Made by a program: the position numbers and the translations under genes. Below are positions 54,125-62,661 of a stretch of DNA of 64,000 nt, piece by piece. The notes beneath the pieces are model-generated. The model saw nothing but the letters and a program-made list of their open reading frames with translations, searched no databases and had not been told where the DNA came from. Within the stretch, counting starts at the first letter, position 1, and each line of letters begins with the position of its first letter. The stretch covers positions 124,001-188,000 of the forward strand of contig CAZDQF010000006.1 of the NCBI GenBank assembly GCA_964507445.1. The letters run 5' to 3'. The DNA is from GCA-2683135 sp964507445 (GTDB taxonomy: Bacteria > Planctomycetota > GCA-002687715).

Positions 54125-56731
54125 ATGGAAGCACAGACACCCACTGACGGCGCCATGGGGGATTCGGCGACGAGCGGCGGAGCGGCGCCGCCACCGCCAC
54201 CCTTGTCTCGGGCCGGCGGCCTGTTGCGACCTCCCCCCCGGGAGATGACCCCGGTCTTCTCGGTGTTCATGACGGCCCTGTTCTTCGACGCCGTCGTCAT
54301 GCTCTTCCTGCCCTACATCCTCACCGCCTATTCCGACAGCCCGTGGGGTGAGGTGCCCCGCATCGCGTTCCTCGCCGTGTCCATGTGGTCCGGGCTCATC
54401 TTCGGGCTCCTGGCCTCGGTGGTGGCTGAACGCCGCGGACACACGCCTTGGTGGTTCCTGGCCGGTCACCTCGGGACCTTCGCCGCCCTCCCCCTGGCCG
54501 CGAACGGCATGGCGGAAGAGAACTCGCTGATGGCGAAGTTGATCGTCTTCGGCCTGGGCATGGGGGGGACCCTCGCCTGCTTCGCGGTCGTTCGCAATTA
54601 CGCGCCGGACGGGGGAAATCCGGCCCTGGCGAGCAACCCGTACGCGCCTCCGGCTGCCCCGGCAGGAGCCACTCGCGTCGCCTACCGACCAGGCCCCCTC
54701 ACCAGGGCCCTGGGGCGCATGTGGCACGCCTGCGGCAACATCTGGTTCGGGATCTCTCTCCTCATCGCCATCGCCGTGGCCTGGCACTGGGGCACATGGT
54801 GGGAAGACTGGTACGGGCACAAGGCCGCCATGACCATGTTCTACAACGCGTGGTGGTATGGCCTCATTCAGCTGGCCTTCACGGCCTCCCTGATCTCCGC
54901 CACCCTGCGCAAGTACCCGTGGCGGGTTGAGCAGTCAGGCTGGATCGTCACTCACGTCGCGCTGACCATGCTGCTGATCGGCAGCTTCATGAGCTACTTC
55001 GGCAAGAAGGAGGGCATGATGGCGCTGCGCGAAGGCGAGACCAAGTCCGCCTTCGTCCTGGACACCGAGACACGGGTACAGGTGTTCGAACTGGAAGGGA
55101 GCCGCCGGACGAAGATCTGGGAGGCCATCGCCACCTTCGATCACAACCCGAAAAACACCGACGTGCACCAGAAGTTCGAGGTCACGGACAGAGGCGACAA
55201 GCTCTTCGACATCGAGGTGGATCGATACTACGGCGATGCCCTCCCGGTTTCCGAGAAGAGCGACGACGGCGAAGCGGTGCTGTTCGCCGTGGACGCGGAC
55301 ATCCTCACTCCCACCGGCCAGTCCATCCCCATGGAGTTGATCGCGGACGGCAGCCAGCGCGCCATCCGCGAGCTGCCGGGGCTCACCATCGGCGCCATGC
55401 CGCTTCAGTGGCCCGCCATGGTGGAGTCGCTGAAGGGAGGACGGGACCCCATCAACGTCGGGCACGTGGTGGTCAAGGACGCGGACGGCAAGGAGCTGGT
55501 CCGGCGCACCATCGGACCGGGAGCGCGCCCCGAGGGCAAGACCGACGCACCCGCCGCCGTGGCCCTGGACTTCACCATCCCCGACAAGGGGATCAAGGTG
55601 GAGGGGCTGGCCTGGTTTGACAACTTCGCCATCAGGACCGGCACGGACGTCTCTCCCGGACTGCCCCGCTTCCCCGCCCTCATCGTCAAGCTCAGCGGCG
55701 AGAAAGGCGAAGAGCGACGCACGGCCCTCGCCTACCTGCCGGACTGGAGCAACGCGGACCAGGCCATCGGGATCTTCAAGGACCTGCGCGTGTACTTCGA
55801 GTACCTCCCTCCCTTCCCCCTGGAGTCAGGGGAGCTGCTCATGGCCTACAGCCCGTCCACGGACCCCTTCTGGGTCATGCAGAAGAGCGACGGGGAGCGC
55901 ATGACCGGAGAGCTCGAGGAGGACGACCCCCTCGACCTCGGGATCCCTCTGCAGATCGTCCCGAAGAAGATCTACACCCGCCTCAACGAGACCACCGGGT
56001 GGAAGTTCAACAAGTACGAGCCGGAGCGACAGGTCGCCAGACTCAACGTGGACGGCGAGGAGCTGTGGCTTCGGCTCGGCGGCGGCGGCGCCGCGCTCAA
56101 GAAGGACGACCGGGACTTCGCCATCCGTTGGTGGAAGACGGAAGAGCCCCTCGGGTTCTCCCTCAACCTGAGGGACTTTCACCGCGACTTCTACCCTGGT
56201 CGGCGTGAGGCCAAGACCTTCGAGTCCTACCTCTGGTTAGACCACCCCAGCAAGTTCAAGGAAGACGGCGATCGCCTGGGGGTCAAGATCGACATGAACC
56301 ATCCCCTGCGCCTGGACGGCTGGCGCCTGTTCCAGTCCCGGTTCAGTGAAGGTGGCGGCGAGCAGACATTCCTCCAGGTGAACCGCGACCCCGGTCTGGT
56401 GGTCATCTACCCGGCGTGCGTCGTGCTGCTCCTGGGGCTGGTCATCGTGTTCACGCAGAAACGGCACTTCCTGAAGGCCCTGGCCCGCTCCCTCAAACAA
56501 CACAAAGCGACGCCCGCGGGCGTGTTCCTCGGTTCCGCCGCCGCCGTCTTTCTGGCTTTCCTCTCGACCCTTCCCGGTGTCATCATGATTGTGGTGACGC
56601 CCGAGGGTCCGCTCCTTGGCATCGGCGTCATCCTCATCGTCGCAGGCCTGGCCGCGGAGACCATATTCGTCAACAAGACGGTCTCTCGATGGCTCACCGC
56701 ATCGAATTCCAAGACTGGAGTTGCCGCATGA
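54125..56731 (+). CDS. resB: ResB-like cytochrome c biogenesis protein
   Basis: ResB/Ccs1 works with CcsA in System II cytochrome c assembly, delivering haem to apocytochromes outside the membrane. From the ATG at 54125 (GAGGGAGACG upstream) the product has 868 residues, larger than most family members. An N-terminal Pro/Ala-rich tail and three or four transmembrane segments come first (to residue about 160). A block with the RVEQSGWIVTHVALTMLLIGS helix follows, then a large extracytoplasmic beta domain (about residues 300-750) and a final membrane pair (PGLVVIYPACVVLLLGLVIV). Its stop overlaps ccsA (ATGA). A longer frame reaching 54008 overlaps thiC and is unlikely. Confidence 0.88.
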   Translation: MEAQTPTDGAMGDSATSGGAAPPPPPLSRAGGLLRPPPREMTPVFSVFMTALFFDAVVMLFLPYILTAYSDSPWGEVPRIAFLAVSMWSGLIFGLLASVVAERRGHTPWWFLAGHLGTFAALPLAANGMAEENSLMAKLIVFGLGMGGTLACFAVVRNYAPDGGNPALASNPYAPPAAPAGATRVAYRPGPLTRALGRMWHACGNIWFGISLLIAIAVAWHWGTWWEDWYGHKAAMTMFYNAWWYGLIQLAFTASLISATLRKYPWRVEQSGWIVTHVALTMLLIGSFMSYFGKKEGMMALREGETKSAFVLDTETRVQVFELEGSRRTKIWEAIATFDHNPKNTDVHQKFEVTDRGDKLFDIEVDRYYGDALPVSEKSDDGEAVLFAVDADILTPTGQSIPMELIADGSQRAIRELPGLTIGAMPLQWPAMVESLKGGRDPINVGHVVVKDADGKELVRRTIGPGARPEGKTDAPAAVALDFTIPDKGIKVEGLAWFDNFAIRTGTDVSPGLPRFPALIVKLSGEKGEERRTALAYLPDWSNADQAIGIFKDLRVYFEYLPPFPLESGELLMAYSPSTDPFWVMQKSDGERMTGELEEDDPLDLGIPLQIVPKKIYTRLNETTGWKFNKYEPERQVARLNVDGEELWLRLGGGGAALKKDDRDFAIRWWKTEEPLGFSLNLRDFHRDFYPGRREAKTFESYLWLDHPSKFKEDGDRLGVKIDMNHPLRLDGWRLFQSRFSEGGGEQTFLQVNRDPGLVVIYPACVVLLLGLVIVFTQKRHFLKALARSLKQHKATPAGVFLGSAAAVFLAFLSTLPGVIMIVVTPEGPLLGIGVILIVAGLAAETIFVNKTVSRWLTASNSKTGVAA

Positions 56732-58575
56732 TCCGCAACGTCGCCATCCTCCTTACGATCGCGGTGGTATCCGCCTGCTCCTCGGACGCCACTCCCCCGA
56801 ACGAGCATGACGGCAAGGCCGCCGTGCCTTCGGTCCCGGTCGTCGAGAAGGCGGGTATCGACCTCGCCGCCATCCGACGCATCCCGGTCCAGGACAACCT
56901 CCGCTATCAACCCCTGGAGACGTTCGCCCGGGTCATGGTCCGCCGCATCACCGGCAAGGACCGCTACAACAAGACGGACCCGGTCTTTCTCTTCCTGCAC
57001 TGGCGGTTCTCACCGGAAGCGGCGGTCAACGGCCGCTTCATCAAGCTCCCGTCCAAGGCCACGGCCAACCGCTACGGCATCGAGACCCCAGCCCCCATGA
57101 CCACTCACACGTCCCTCGCCCTGCTGGCGCGGAGCGACACGTTCATGAACTCGGTGATGGAGGTGCGCCGAAAGAAGTTCGTCGAGCAAGCCCAGACAGA
57201 ACCTCAGGAGGACGAATTGTGGGGGTTCTGGGTTCGCGCAGCCACCCTGGCGAACGTCGCGGGCACCTCCGCCATGGACCCGGACAAGCCGGCGGCTCCC
57301 CTGGGCGGGATCCTGCCCGTCATCCCTCCGGTGGAAGACCCGGTGCCCGCGGAGGCCTACGTCTTCCTGTCTCCCGAGGAGTTGGAGAAGACCACGTGGG
57401 ACGCCGAACGGAAGGACGCCATCGCCGTCGCCCTCAACGGCGTCAAGGAGGCCTGGCACGCTGACGACGGAGAAGCCTTCACCGCCTCCAGCGACGAGTT
57501 CCTGGCAGCCATCATGGCCATGAACCCGGAGCGCGGCACCGGCTGGGTGGATCAGGAGATGATCGATCGGGAGGTGTTCCTCAACAAGCTGAACCCGTTC
57601 TCCCACCTGCGCTTCATCTACTTCACCGTGTTCATGCTGGCCCTGCTGGCGGTGCCGTTCAAGAGCAGGGTCCTCTGGGGCCTGGCCGTGATCGCCGCAA
57701 TCGGCGCCGCCGGGTTCCACTGCTGGGCGCTTGCGGAGCGGACCACCATCTCCGGTCGGGCCATGATCGGAAACCTGTACGAGTCCGCCCTGTTCCTCGG
57801 CGCCGCGGCCATGATCCTCGCGGTCATCTTCGAGCTCGTCTGGCGCCGCAGCTGGCTCACCATCGCCGGCTCCTTCGTAGCCATGCTCATGATGTGGTGG
57901 GCCCAGAGCAACCCGGAGTTCTGGCGTCCGGAGATCAGTAAGCTGCAGCCGGTGCTCATCAACAACAGCCTCATCCACATCCACGTCCCGACCATCATGG
58001 CCAGCTACGCGGTGCTCGCCCTCGCCGTCGTCCTTGGGCATGTGTATCTGATCATGTGGTGGAAGAACGGCACCAGCACCGACACCCACCGGCTCAGCGA
58101 GTTGAAGCACATCGCCAACTTCATGTTCTGGACCATCCCCGTGGGCGTCATCCTGCTATTCGCGGGGATCGTCCTGGGCGGGGTGTGGGCAGATGCCTCC
58201 TGGGGCCGGTTCTGGGGCAACGATCCCAAGGAGGTGGCCTCCGCCGTCACCTTCGTGACCTTCGTCATCGTCATCCACGGCCGCTGGGCCGGCTGGCTCA
58301 AGGACATGGGCACCGCCCTGGGCACCCTGGTGGGCGGTCTGGCCCTGCTGTGGACCTACTGGGGCGCCAACTTCATCCAGAGCGGCCTGCACTCGTACGC
58401 CGGGTCCGCCGCGGACATACCCACGTGGCCCCTCTACTACGCCGGTATCGAGGTCCTCTTCTTCGGGATCAGCGGCGGCCTCTACCTGGCCCGCAAGGAC
58501 ATCTACGCCAGCAACCCGGACATGGCCAAGAAGATGAACACCCCGCCGGACGGCCTCATGTCGGCGTCCAAGTGA
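56728..58575 (+). CDS. ccsA: CcsA-type cytochrome c assembly protein with lipobox-like N-terminus
   Basis: The 615-residue protein contains the CcsA core: WWD-like signature WGRFWGNDPKE (the third Trp of WGxxWxWD is Asn here), a conserved His in IHIHVPTIMASYAVLALAV and another in GLHSYAG, with at least eight membrane segments after residue 290. CcsA moves or handles haem for apocytochrome c. It starts at the ATG 56728 (MIRNVAILLTIAVVSACS), which carries a lipoprotein-type lipobox (VSAC), followed by about 260 extracytoplasmic residues before the first core helix. This long N-terminal domain is unusual. Coupled to resB. Confidence 0.9.
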   Translation: MIRNVAILLTIAVVSACSSDATPPNEHDGKAAVPSVPVVEKAGIDLAAIRRIPVQDNLRYQPLETFARVMVRRITGKDRYNKTDPVFLFLHWRFSPEAAVNGRFIKLPSKATANRYGIETPAPMTTHTSLALLARSDTFMNSVMEVRRKKFVEQAQTEPQEDELWGFWVRAATLANVAGTSAMDPDKPAAPLGGILPVIPPVEDPVPAEAYVFLSPEELEKTTWDAERKDAIAVALNGVKEAWHADDGEAFTASSDEFLAAIMAMNPERGTGWVDQEMIDREVFLNKLNPFSHLRFIYFTVFMLALLAVPFKSRVLWGLAVIAAIGAAGFHCWALAERTTISGRAMIGNLYESALFLGAAAMILAVIFELVWRRSWLTIAGSFVAMLMMWWAQSNPEFWRPEISKLQPVLINNSLIHIHVPTIMASYAVLALAVVLGHVYLIMWWKNGTSTDTHRLSELKHIANFMFWTIPVGVILLFAGIVLGGVWADASWGRFWGNDPKEVASAVTFVTFVIVIHGRWAGWLKDMGTALGTLVGGLALLWTYWGANFIQSGLHSYAGSAADIPTWPLYYAGIEVLFFGISGGLYLARKDIYASNPDMAKKMNTPPDGLMSASK

Positions 58576-58585
58576 GGACATCTCC

Positions 58586-59164
58586 ATGACAGACCCCATC
58601 GAGACGCCCACGGAAGCGCACGCTGCGCTGATCCGGCAGCAGTTGGAGCTGCTCGGGGAGGACCCGAACCGGGAAGGGCTGAAGAAGACCCCATCCCGGG
58701 TCGCCGAATCCCTGGAGTTCCTCACTTCCGGGCAGCGCGTGGACGTGGACGCCCTCATCAACGGTGCGGTCTTCGAGGAAGACTGCTCGGAGATGGTGCT
58801 GGTCCGGGACATCGAGGTGTACAGCATGTGCGAACACCACCTCCTGCCCTTCTTCGGCAAAGCGCACGTGGCCTACATCCCTAACGGCCGCATCATCGGT
58901 TTGTCCAAGATGCCCCGCATCGTTGACGCCTTCGCACGGCGCCTGCAGGTGCAGGAACGGCTGACCACCCAGGTGGCGGAGGCTCTGAACACCGCCCTCA
59001 AGCCTCGCGGCGTGGCCGTCGTCTTCGAAGCGCGGCACCTCTGCATGATGATGCGCGGCGTGGAGAAACAAAACTCCTCCGCCACCACGAGTTCCATGCT
59101 GGGCCTCTTCCGTGAGGACCCCAAGACCCGCATGGAGTTCCTCGAGCTGCTCCGTCACGCGTAA
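58586..59164 (+). CDS. folE: GTP cyclohydrolase I
   Basis: FolE opens GTP to dihydroneopterin triphosphate, first step of folate (and related pterin/queuosine) synthesis. The 192-residue product has the family signatures: MCEHHLLPFFGKAHVAYIPN with the Zn ligands Cys and His, and ARHLCMMMRG with the third Zn Cys. N-terminal EDPNREGLKKTPSRV is typical. A GAGGA lies 10 bases before the ATG. Follows ccsA by 10 bases in the same direction. Confidence 0.97.
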   Translation: MTDPIETPTEAHAALIRQQLELLGEDPNREGLKKTPSRVAESLEFLTSGQRVDVDALINGAVFEEDCSEMVLVRDIEVYSMCEHHLLPFFGKAHVAYIPNGRIIGLSKMPRIVDAFARRLQVQERLTTQVAEALNTALKPRGVAVVFEARHLCMMMRGVEKQNSSATTSSMLGLFREDPKTRMEFLELLRHA

Positions 59165-59202
59165 CGACTCCCCGCGCCCACCATTGAATCCGAGCGCAGC
59201 GG

Positions 59203-59640
59203 GTGACTTCCCTGCCCCGATCAGGGTACGATGAGTACGTGGAGCACCTGAACACAACCTGTGACATCATCGACCTCGAGGAGGCACGGGGTCGTCTCGA
59301 CGACGTGCGCCCCATCGTCGAATCGATCATGGGGCTGGCCCGTGAGATCGCCGCCCTCCAGGAAGAGCTCAGGTCAACCCATCCGGAAGACGAACGGGTG
59401 GAGCTCCTCAACAACCGGGACCAGAAGGCTCAGTTGGCGTTCCGTGACCGCCTGGTGGAATTGAACGCCCTGGGCGGCGTCCTCAAGGACCCGGTCACGG
59501 GTCTCGTTGACTTCTACACCTGGATGAACGGCGACCTGGCGGTCCTGTGCTGGCGCCACGGGGAAGAGAGCATCGACTACTGGCACGGGATCAAGGAGGG
59601 GTTCCGCTGCCGCAAGCCCGTTCCGGGCTCCTCCAACTGA
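59203..59640 (+). CDS. DUF2203-family protein
   Basis: The 145-residue protein begins with helical residues (REIAALQEEL) and carries the DUF2203 C-terminal block: GGVLKDPVTGLVDFYTWMNG, LCWRHGEESIDYWH, then FRCRKPVP. The function of this family is not known. The start is GTG at 59203; a GTG at 59239 is possible. Plus-strand neighbour of nth. Confidence 0.8.
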   Translation: MTSLPRSGYDEYVEHLNTTCDIIDLEEARGRLDDVRPIVESIMGLAREIAALQEELRSTHPEDERVELLNNRDQKAQLAFRDRLVELNALGGVLKDPVTGLVDFYTWMNGDLAVLCWRHGEESIDYWHGIKEGFRCRKPVPGSSN

Positions 59641-59644
59641 TCCC

Positions 59645-60355
59645 ATGGCGCGGCGAGCCGCTACCCGCTCCAACCCGCGCACCAGGTCAGCCCGTCGCAT
59701 CACCAAGGCCCTCCGGGATCGCGCGGCCCGGATCCTCTACACCCTGGACGAGACCTACCCGGACAGCCGCTGCTCCCTGGAACACCGCAGCGCGTTCGAG
59801 CTCCTCATCGCCACCATGCTCTCAGCCCAGTGCACGGACGCTCGGGTCAACATCGTCACCCGCGACCTCTTTCGTCGCGCCAGATCCGCGAAGTCCATGG
59901 CGGGAGTCCCCCTGGACGAGCTAGAGGATTTGGTGAAGACCACCGGCTTCTTCCGCAACAAGGCCAAGAACGTCAAGGCGACCTCCGAGCTCCTTCGGGA
60001 CCGACACCGGGGCAAGGTCCCGGGCACCATGGAGGAGCTGCTGGAGTTGCCCGGGGTCGCGCGCAAGACCGCCAACTGCGTGCTCGGCACCTGGTTCAAG
60101 ACACCGGCGGGGGTGGTGGTGGACACCCACGTCACCCGCATCGCCGGCCTCCTCGGCCTCACCAAGGAGACGGACCCGGTCAAGATCGAACGAGACCTGG
60201 TGGCCCTCCTGCCTGAAGAGCACTGGGTCCGGTTCACCCACCAGATCATCGACCACGGGAGAGCCGTCTGCGTCGCCCGTCGGCCCCAGTGCGATCAGTG
60301 CGCCCTCTCAGGCGACTGTCCGGCCGCGGGCAAGACGAAGACCCGGTCGACCTGA
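59645..60355 (+). CDS. nth: Endonuclease III (base-excision repair glycosylase/lyase)
   Basis: Nth removes oxidised pyrimidines and cuts the DNA backbone. The 236-residue product has the helix-hairpin-helix LPGVARKTANC with the catalytic Lys, the catalytic Asp in VDTHVTRIAGLLG, and the [4Fe-4S] cluster C-x6-C-x2-C-x5-C (CVARRPQCDQCALSGDC). Starts 4 bases after the DUF2203 gene stop. Confidence 0.97.
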   Translation: MARRAATRSNPRTRSARRITKALRDRAARILYTLDETYPDSRCSLEHRSAFELLIATMLSAQCTDARVNIVTRDLFRRARSAKSMAGVPLDELEDLVKTTGFFRNKAKNVKATSELLRDRHRGKVPGTMEELLELPGVARKTANCVLGTWFKTPAGVVVDTHVTRIAGLLGLTKETDPVKIERDLVALLPEEHWVRFTHQIIDHGRAVCVARRPQCDQCALSGDCPAAGKTKTRST

Positions 60356-60455
60356 GCCGACGTTCTCCGCCGGCAGGCTTCCTGAACCAGCCGTTGAGCT
60401 GACCGACGGGAAGCGCCACGGTATGAGACTCCGTCGCCCGGAGTCGGAGCACGCC

Positions 60456-60833
60456 ATGCGCCACCTGATGACCCTCCTGCTCGTCGCAGCCACCGCCTCC
60501 GCCCAGGGAGGCGACGTGCGCCTGCGAGGGGAACGACTCACGCGATTTCTCGACTCCCGTGGCAAGTCCGAATCCGGCCACTCCGTTCACTGGCGCATCC
60601 CCGCCCGCGCCCTGTCCAAGCCACACCGCTCCCGCAACGGCTACCACGTGTTCGTCCACAAGAAGATCGGACTGGTGGTGGGGGTTGGCACGAATGATCT
60701 GGCGGAAATCCGGCGTCGCGGAGGCATCGCGAGCGTGCGCGGGAGCGTCTTCAGGGTGCCGCCCTCCCGACGCATCAAGGGAGACCCGGAGTACGCCATC
60801 GCCGTGCGCGAGATCCGGCGGCGTCGCCAATAG
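60456..60833 (+). CDS. Small secreted protein, function unknown
   Basis: From the ATG at 60456 the protein has 125 residues, beginning with a signal peptide (MRHLMTLLLVAATASAQG). The mature part is Arg/Gly/Val-rich with no recognised domain (VGVGTNDLAEIRRRGGIAS). Start also possible at 60423. Last gene before a 390-base gap. Confidence 0.6.
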   Translation: MRHLMTLLLVAATASAQGGDVRLRGERLTRFLDSRGKSESGHSVHWRIPARALSKPHRSRNGYHVFVHKKIGLVVGVGTNDLAEIRRRGGIASVRGSVFRVPPSRRIKGDPEYAIAVREIRRRRQ

Positions 60834-60859
60834 GATGCCCCCGAAGGGGAACAAGATAA

Positions 60860-60886
60860 GGGCGGAGGAGCATCGCTCCCCCGCCC
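60860..60886 (+). terminator. GC-rich hairpin downstream of the small secreted protein gene
   Basis: GGGCGG-A-GGAGC pairs with GCTCC-C-CCGCCC around the triloop ATC, giving an 11-bp stem with one mismatch. It lies 27 bases after the stop codon at 60833. There is no T-tract. Confidence 0.4.
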
Positions 60887-61152
60887 ATAGTGCCGTGACC
60901 TCCGGGGAGATCCGTGACCTCCGACAAGGAGGACTCGAGTCGTCAGGTTGATGGAGCGGACAGTAGCGATTGACGTCCCGAACGCATCAGCCCCGGAGGG
61001 TGCCTCTCTCTCGAGAGACAGTCGGACAAGAGCAGGCACCGTGCCAAGCGCTGCTGGTCGGCCGGATTTGGCGCCGAGAGAGCGGAGGGGCCGGTACGAA
61101 CGGCGACTCGGGGTTTTCTCACCCGCCCTCGGGCGTTCCTGCGGATCCGGGG

Positions 61153-61172
61153 CTGTCCTCTGCAGAGGACAG
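61153..61172. other. 20-bp perfect palindrome
   Basis: CTGTCCTCTG followed directly by its reverse complement CAGAGGACAG. With no loop it is not an RNA hairpin but a candidate dimeric protein-binding site. It lies 53 bases before the 3' end of the phosphohexomutase gene, so a role at that gene's promoter is unlikely. Confidence 0.4.
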
Positions 61173-61224
61173 GCTGGCCCACGGCGGTGTCCTCACCCGT
61201 GGTCAATCCGGGAGTCGGATTGGC

Positions 61225-62601
61225 TCAGAGGGACACGAGAGGGGCCGTGTCCGCCTCTGGATGATCCGCCAGACCCTCCAGAAGCAGGTCCCGGGCATGA
61301 ACCAGCCCGGCCTGATCCGTCGCCTCGAACCGCACCGTGAGGTTCGGGGTGGTGTTGCTGGCCCGCACCAGGAACCAGCCGGACGCCGTGCGGACCCGCG
61401 CCCCGTCCAAATCGCACACGTCATGGGTGCCCTTGAACCCACGGACCAGGGCCTCCACCACCTCGAACTTCACCTCGTCCGCACAGGGGACCTTGATCTC
61501 GGCCGTGGACACGAGATTGGGGAAGCCGCGGAAGAGCCCCGAAGCCGGTCTGCCCTGAGCTTCAAGCAGGCGCAGAAACTCCAGCGCACAGAACAGGGAA
61601 TCATCGATGGGCAGGTAGCCTCGATTGAAGACGATGTGCCCGGACAGCTCGCCGCCGATGATGCAATCGTCCCGCTTGATGTCGCGCTTCAGCAGAGAGT
61701 GCCCCGTCTCCCCCATGATGGGCACACCGCCGTGCTGGCGGACATCCTCGTCAACGAAGTCCGAGCACTTGACGTCGAAACGCACCTTCCCACCCGGGTG
61801 CCGAGCCAGGAGATCTCTGGCATAGAGGAGGAGCAACCAGTCCGCCGAGATCTTGCGCCCGGTCTCGTCCAGGACGCCGACCCGGTCGCCGTCGCCGTCG
61901 AACCCGAACCCACAGGCACACCCCTCCTCCACCACCCGCCGACCCAGCTCCGCCATGTACTCCGGCACCTCCGGGTCCGGGATGTGGTTGGGGAAGTCCC
62001 CGTCCGGGTCGCAGTACAGGGGCACCACGTCCACGGACAAGCGTGACAACGCCTCCAGCACCACAGGCCCCATGACGCCGTTGCCGCAGTCCACCGCCAC
62101 CCTGGTACCGGGCGCGAACGAGAACCGCTCGCAGATCTCGTCCAGGTAGCGCGAGAGGTACTCCACCTGCTGCACTCCACCGTCGCCGGAGACGTAGTCC
62201 TCCGCCTCCGCCTGCGTTCGCAGGGTGGCGACGTCATCGCCCCACAACGACGCGGTGCCGAGGCAGAGCTTGAGCCCGTTGTCCTGCTTGGGATTGTGGG
62301 AACCGGTCACCATCACGCCGCCCCCCAGCCCCATGCGCCAGAGCGCGTGATAGAGCACCGGGGTCGGCACCTGCCCAACGTCCGTCACCGCCAGCCCGGA
62401 GGCCGCGAGCCCGCCGCACACCGCCGCCGCCAGACGGGGCGAGCTGTGCCGGACATCCCGGCCCACAGCGGCGGAATCCCCACCCGACCGCACGATCCGT
62501 GTCCCCAGGGCCCTGCCCACGTGGTACGCCACGTCCTCCGTCAGCTTGACGTCGGCCACACCTCGGATGTCGTAACGGCGAAAGATGGTGGGATCGAACA
62601 T
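61225..62601 (-). CDS. Phosphomannomutase/phosphoglucomutase
   Basis: The 458-residue alpha-D-phosphohexomutase has all four active-site loops: phosphoserine loop TGSHNP, metal loop DGDGDR, sugar loop GGELSGHI and phosphate loop RASNTTPNL. N-terminal IFRRYDIRG is typical of the AlgC/ManB branch. It interconverts hexose 1- and 6-phosphates (mannose or glucose) for cell-surface sugars. Divergent from the nucleoside transporter. Confidence 0.92.
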   Translation of the reverse strand: MFDPTIFRRYDIRGVADVKLTEDVAYHVGRALGTRIVRSGGDSAAVGRDVRHSSPRLAAAVCGGLAASGLAVTDVGQVPTPVLYHALWRMGLGGGVMVTGSHNPKQDNGLKLCLGTASLWGDDVATLRTQAEAEDYVSGDGGVQQVEYLSRYLDEICERFSFAPGTRVAVDCGNGVMGPVVLEALSRLSVDVVPLYCDPDGDFPNHIPDPEVPEYMAELGRRVVEEGCACGFGFDGDGDRVGVLDETGRKISADWLLLLYARDLLARHPGGKVRFDVKCSDFVDEDVRQHGGVPIMGETGHSLLKRDIKRDDCIIGGELSGHIVFNRGYLPIDDSLFCALEFLRLLEAQGRPASGLFRGFPNLVSTAEIKVPCADEVKFEVVEALVRGFKGTHDVCDLDGARVRTASGWFLVRASNTTPNLTVRFEATDQAGLVHARDLLLEGLADHPEADTAPLVSL

Positions 62602-62624
62602 GCCCCCAGTCTATCCGGAGGGGT

Positions 62625-62654
62625 TTGACCGTTCCTCCGAGCCGCCTGTAGGCT
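62625..62654 (+). promoter_or_regulatory. Possible promoter of the nucleoside transporter gene
   Basis: TTGACC (62625-62630, 5 of 6 matches to -35) and TAGGCT (62649-62654) are spaced 18 bases; the -10-like hexamer ends 7 bases before the ATG at 62662, fitting a leaderless start. The divergent 60-base gap is shared with the phosphohexomutase gene. Confidence 0.35.
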
Positions 62655-62661
62655 TCGTGGC

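Larger units (their letters stand above)
60834..61224. other. 390-base stretch without a credible gene
   Basis: This gap between the small secreted protein gene (plus) and the phosphohexomutase gene (minus, 3' end) contains a strong hairpin (60860-60886), a duplicated 12-mer CCGTGACCTCCG at 60893-60904 and 60912-60923 (19-base period), and a perfect 20-bp palindrome at 61153-61172. Open frames here have no coding style. It lies at a convergent junction where terminators are expected. Confidence 0.5.
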
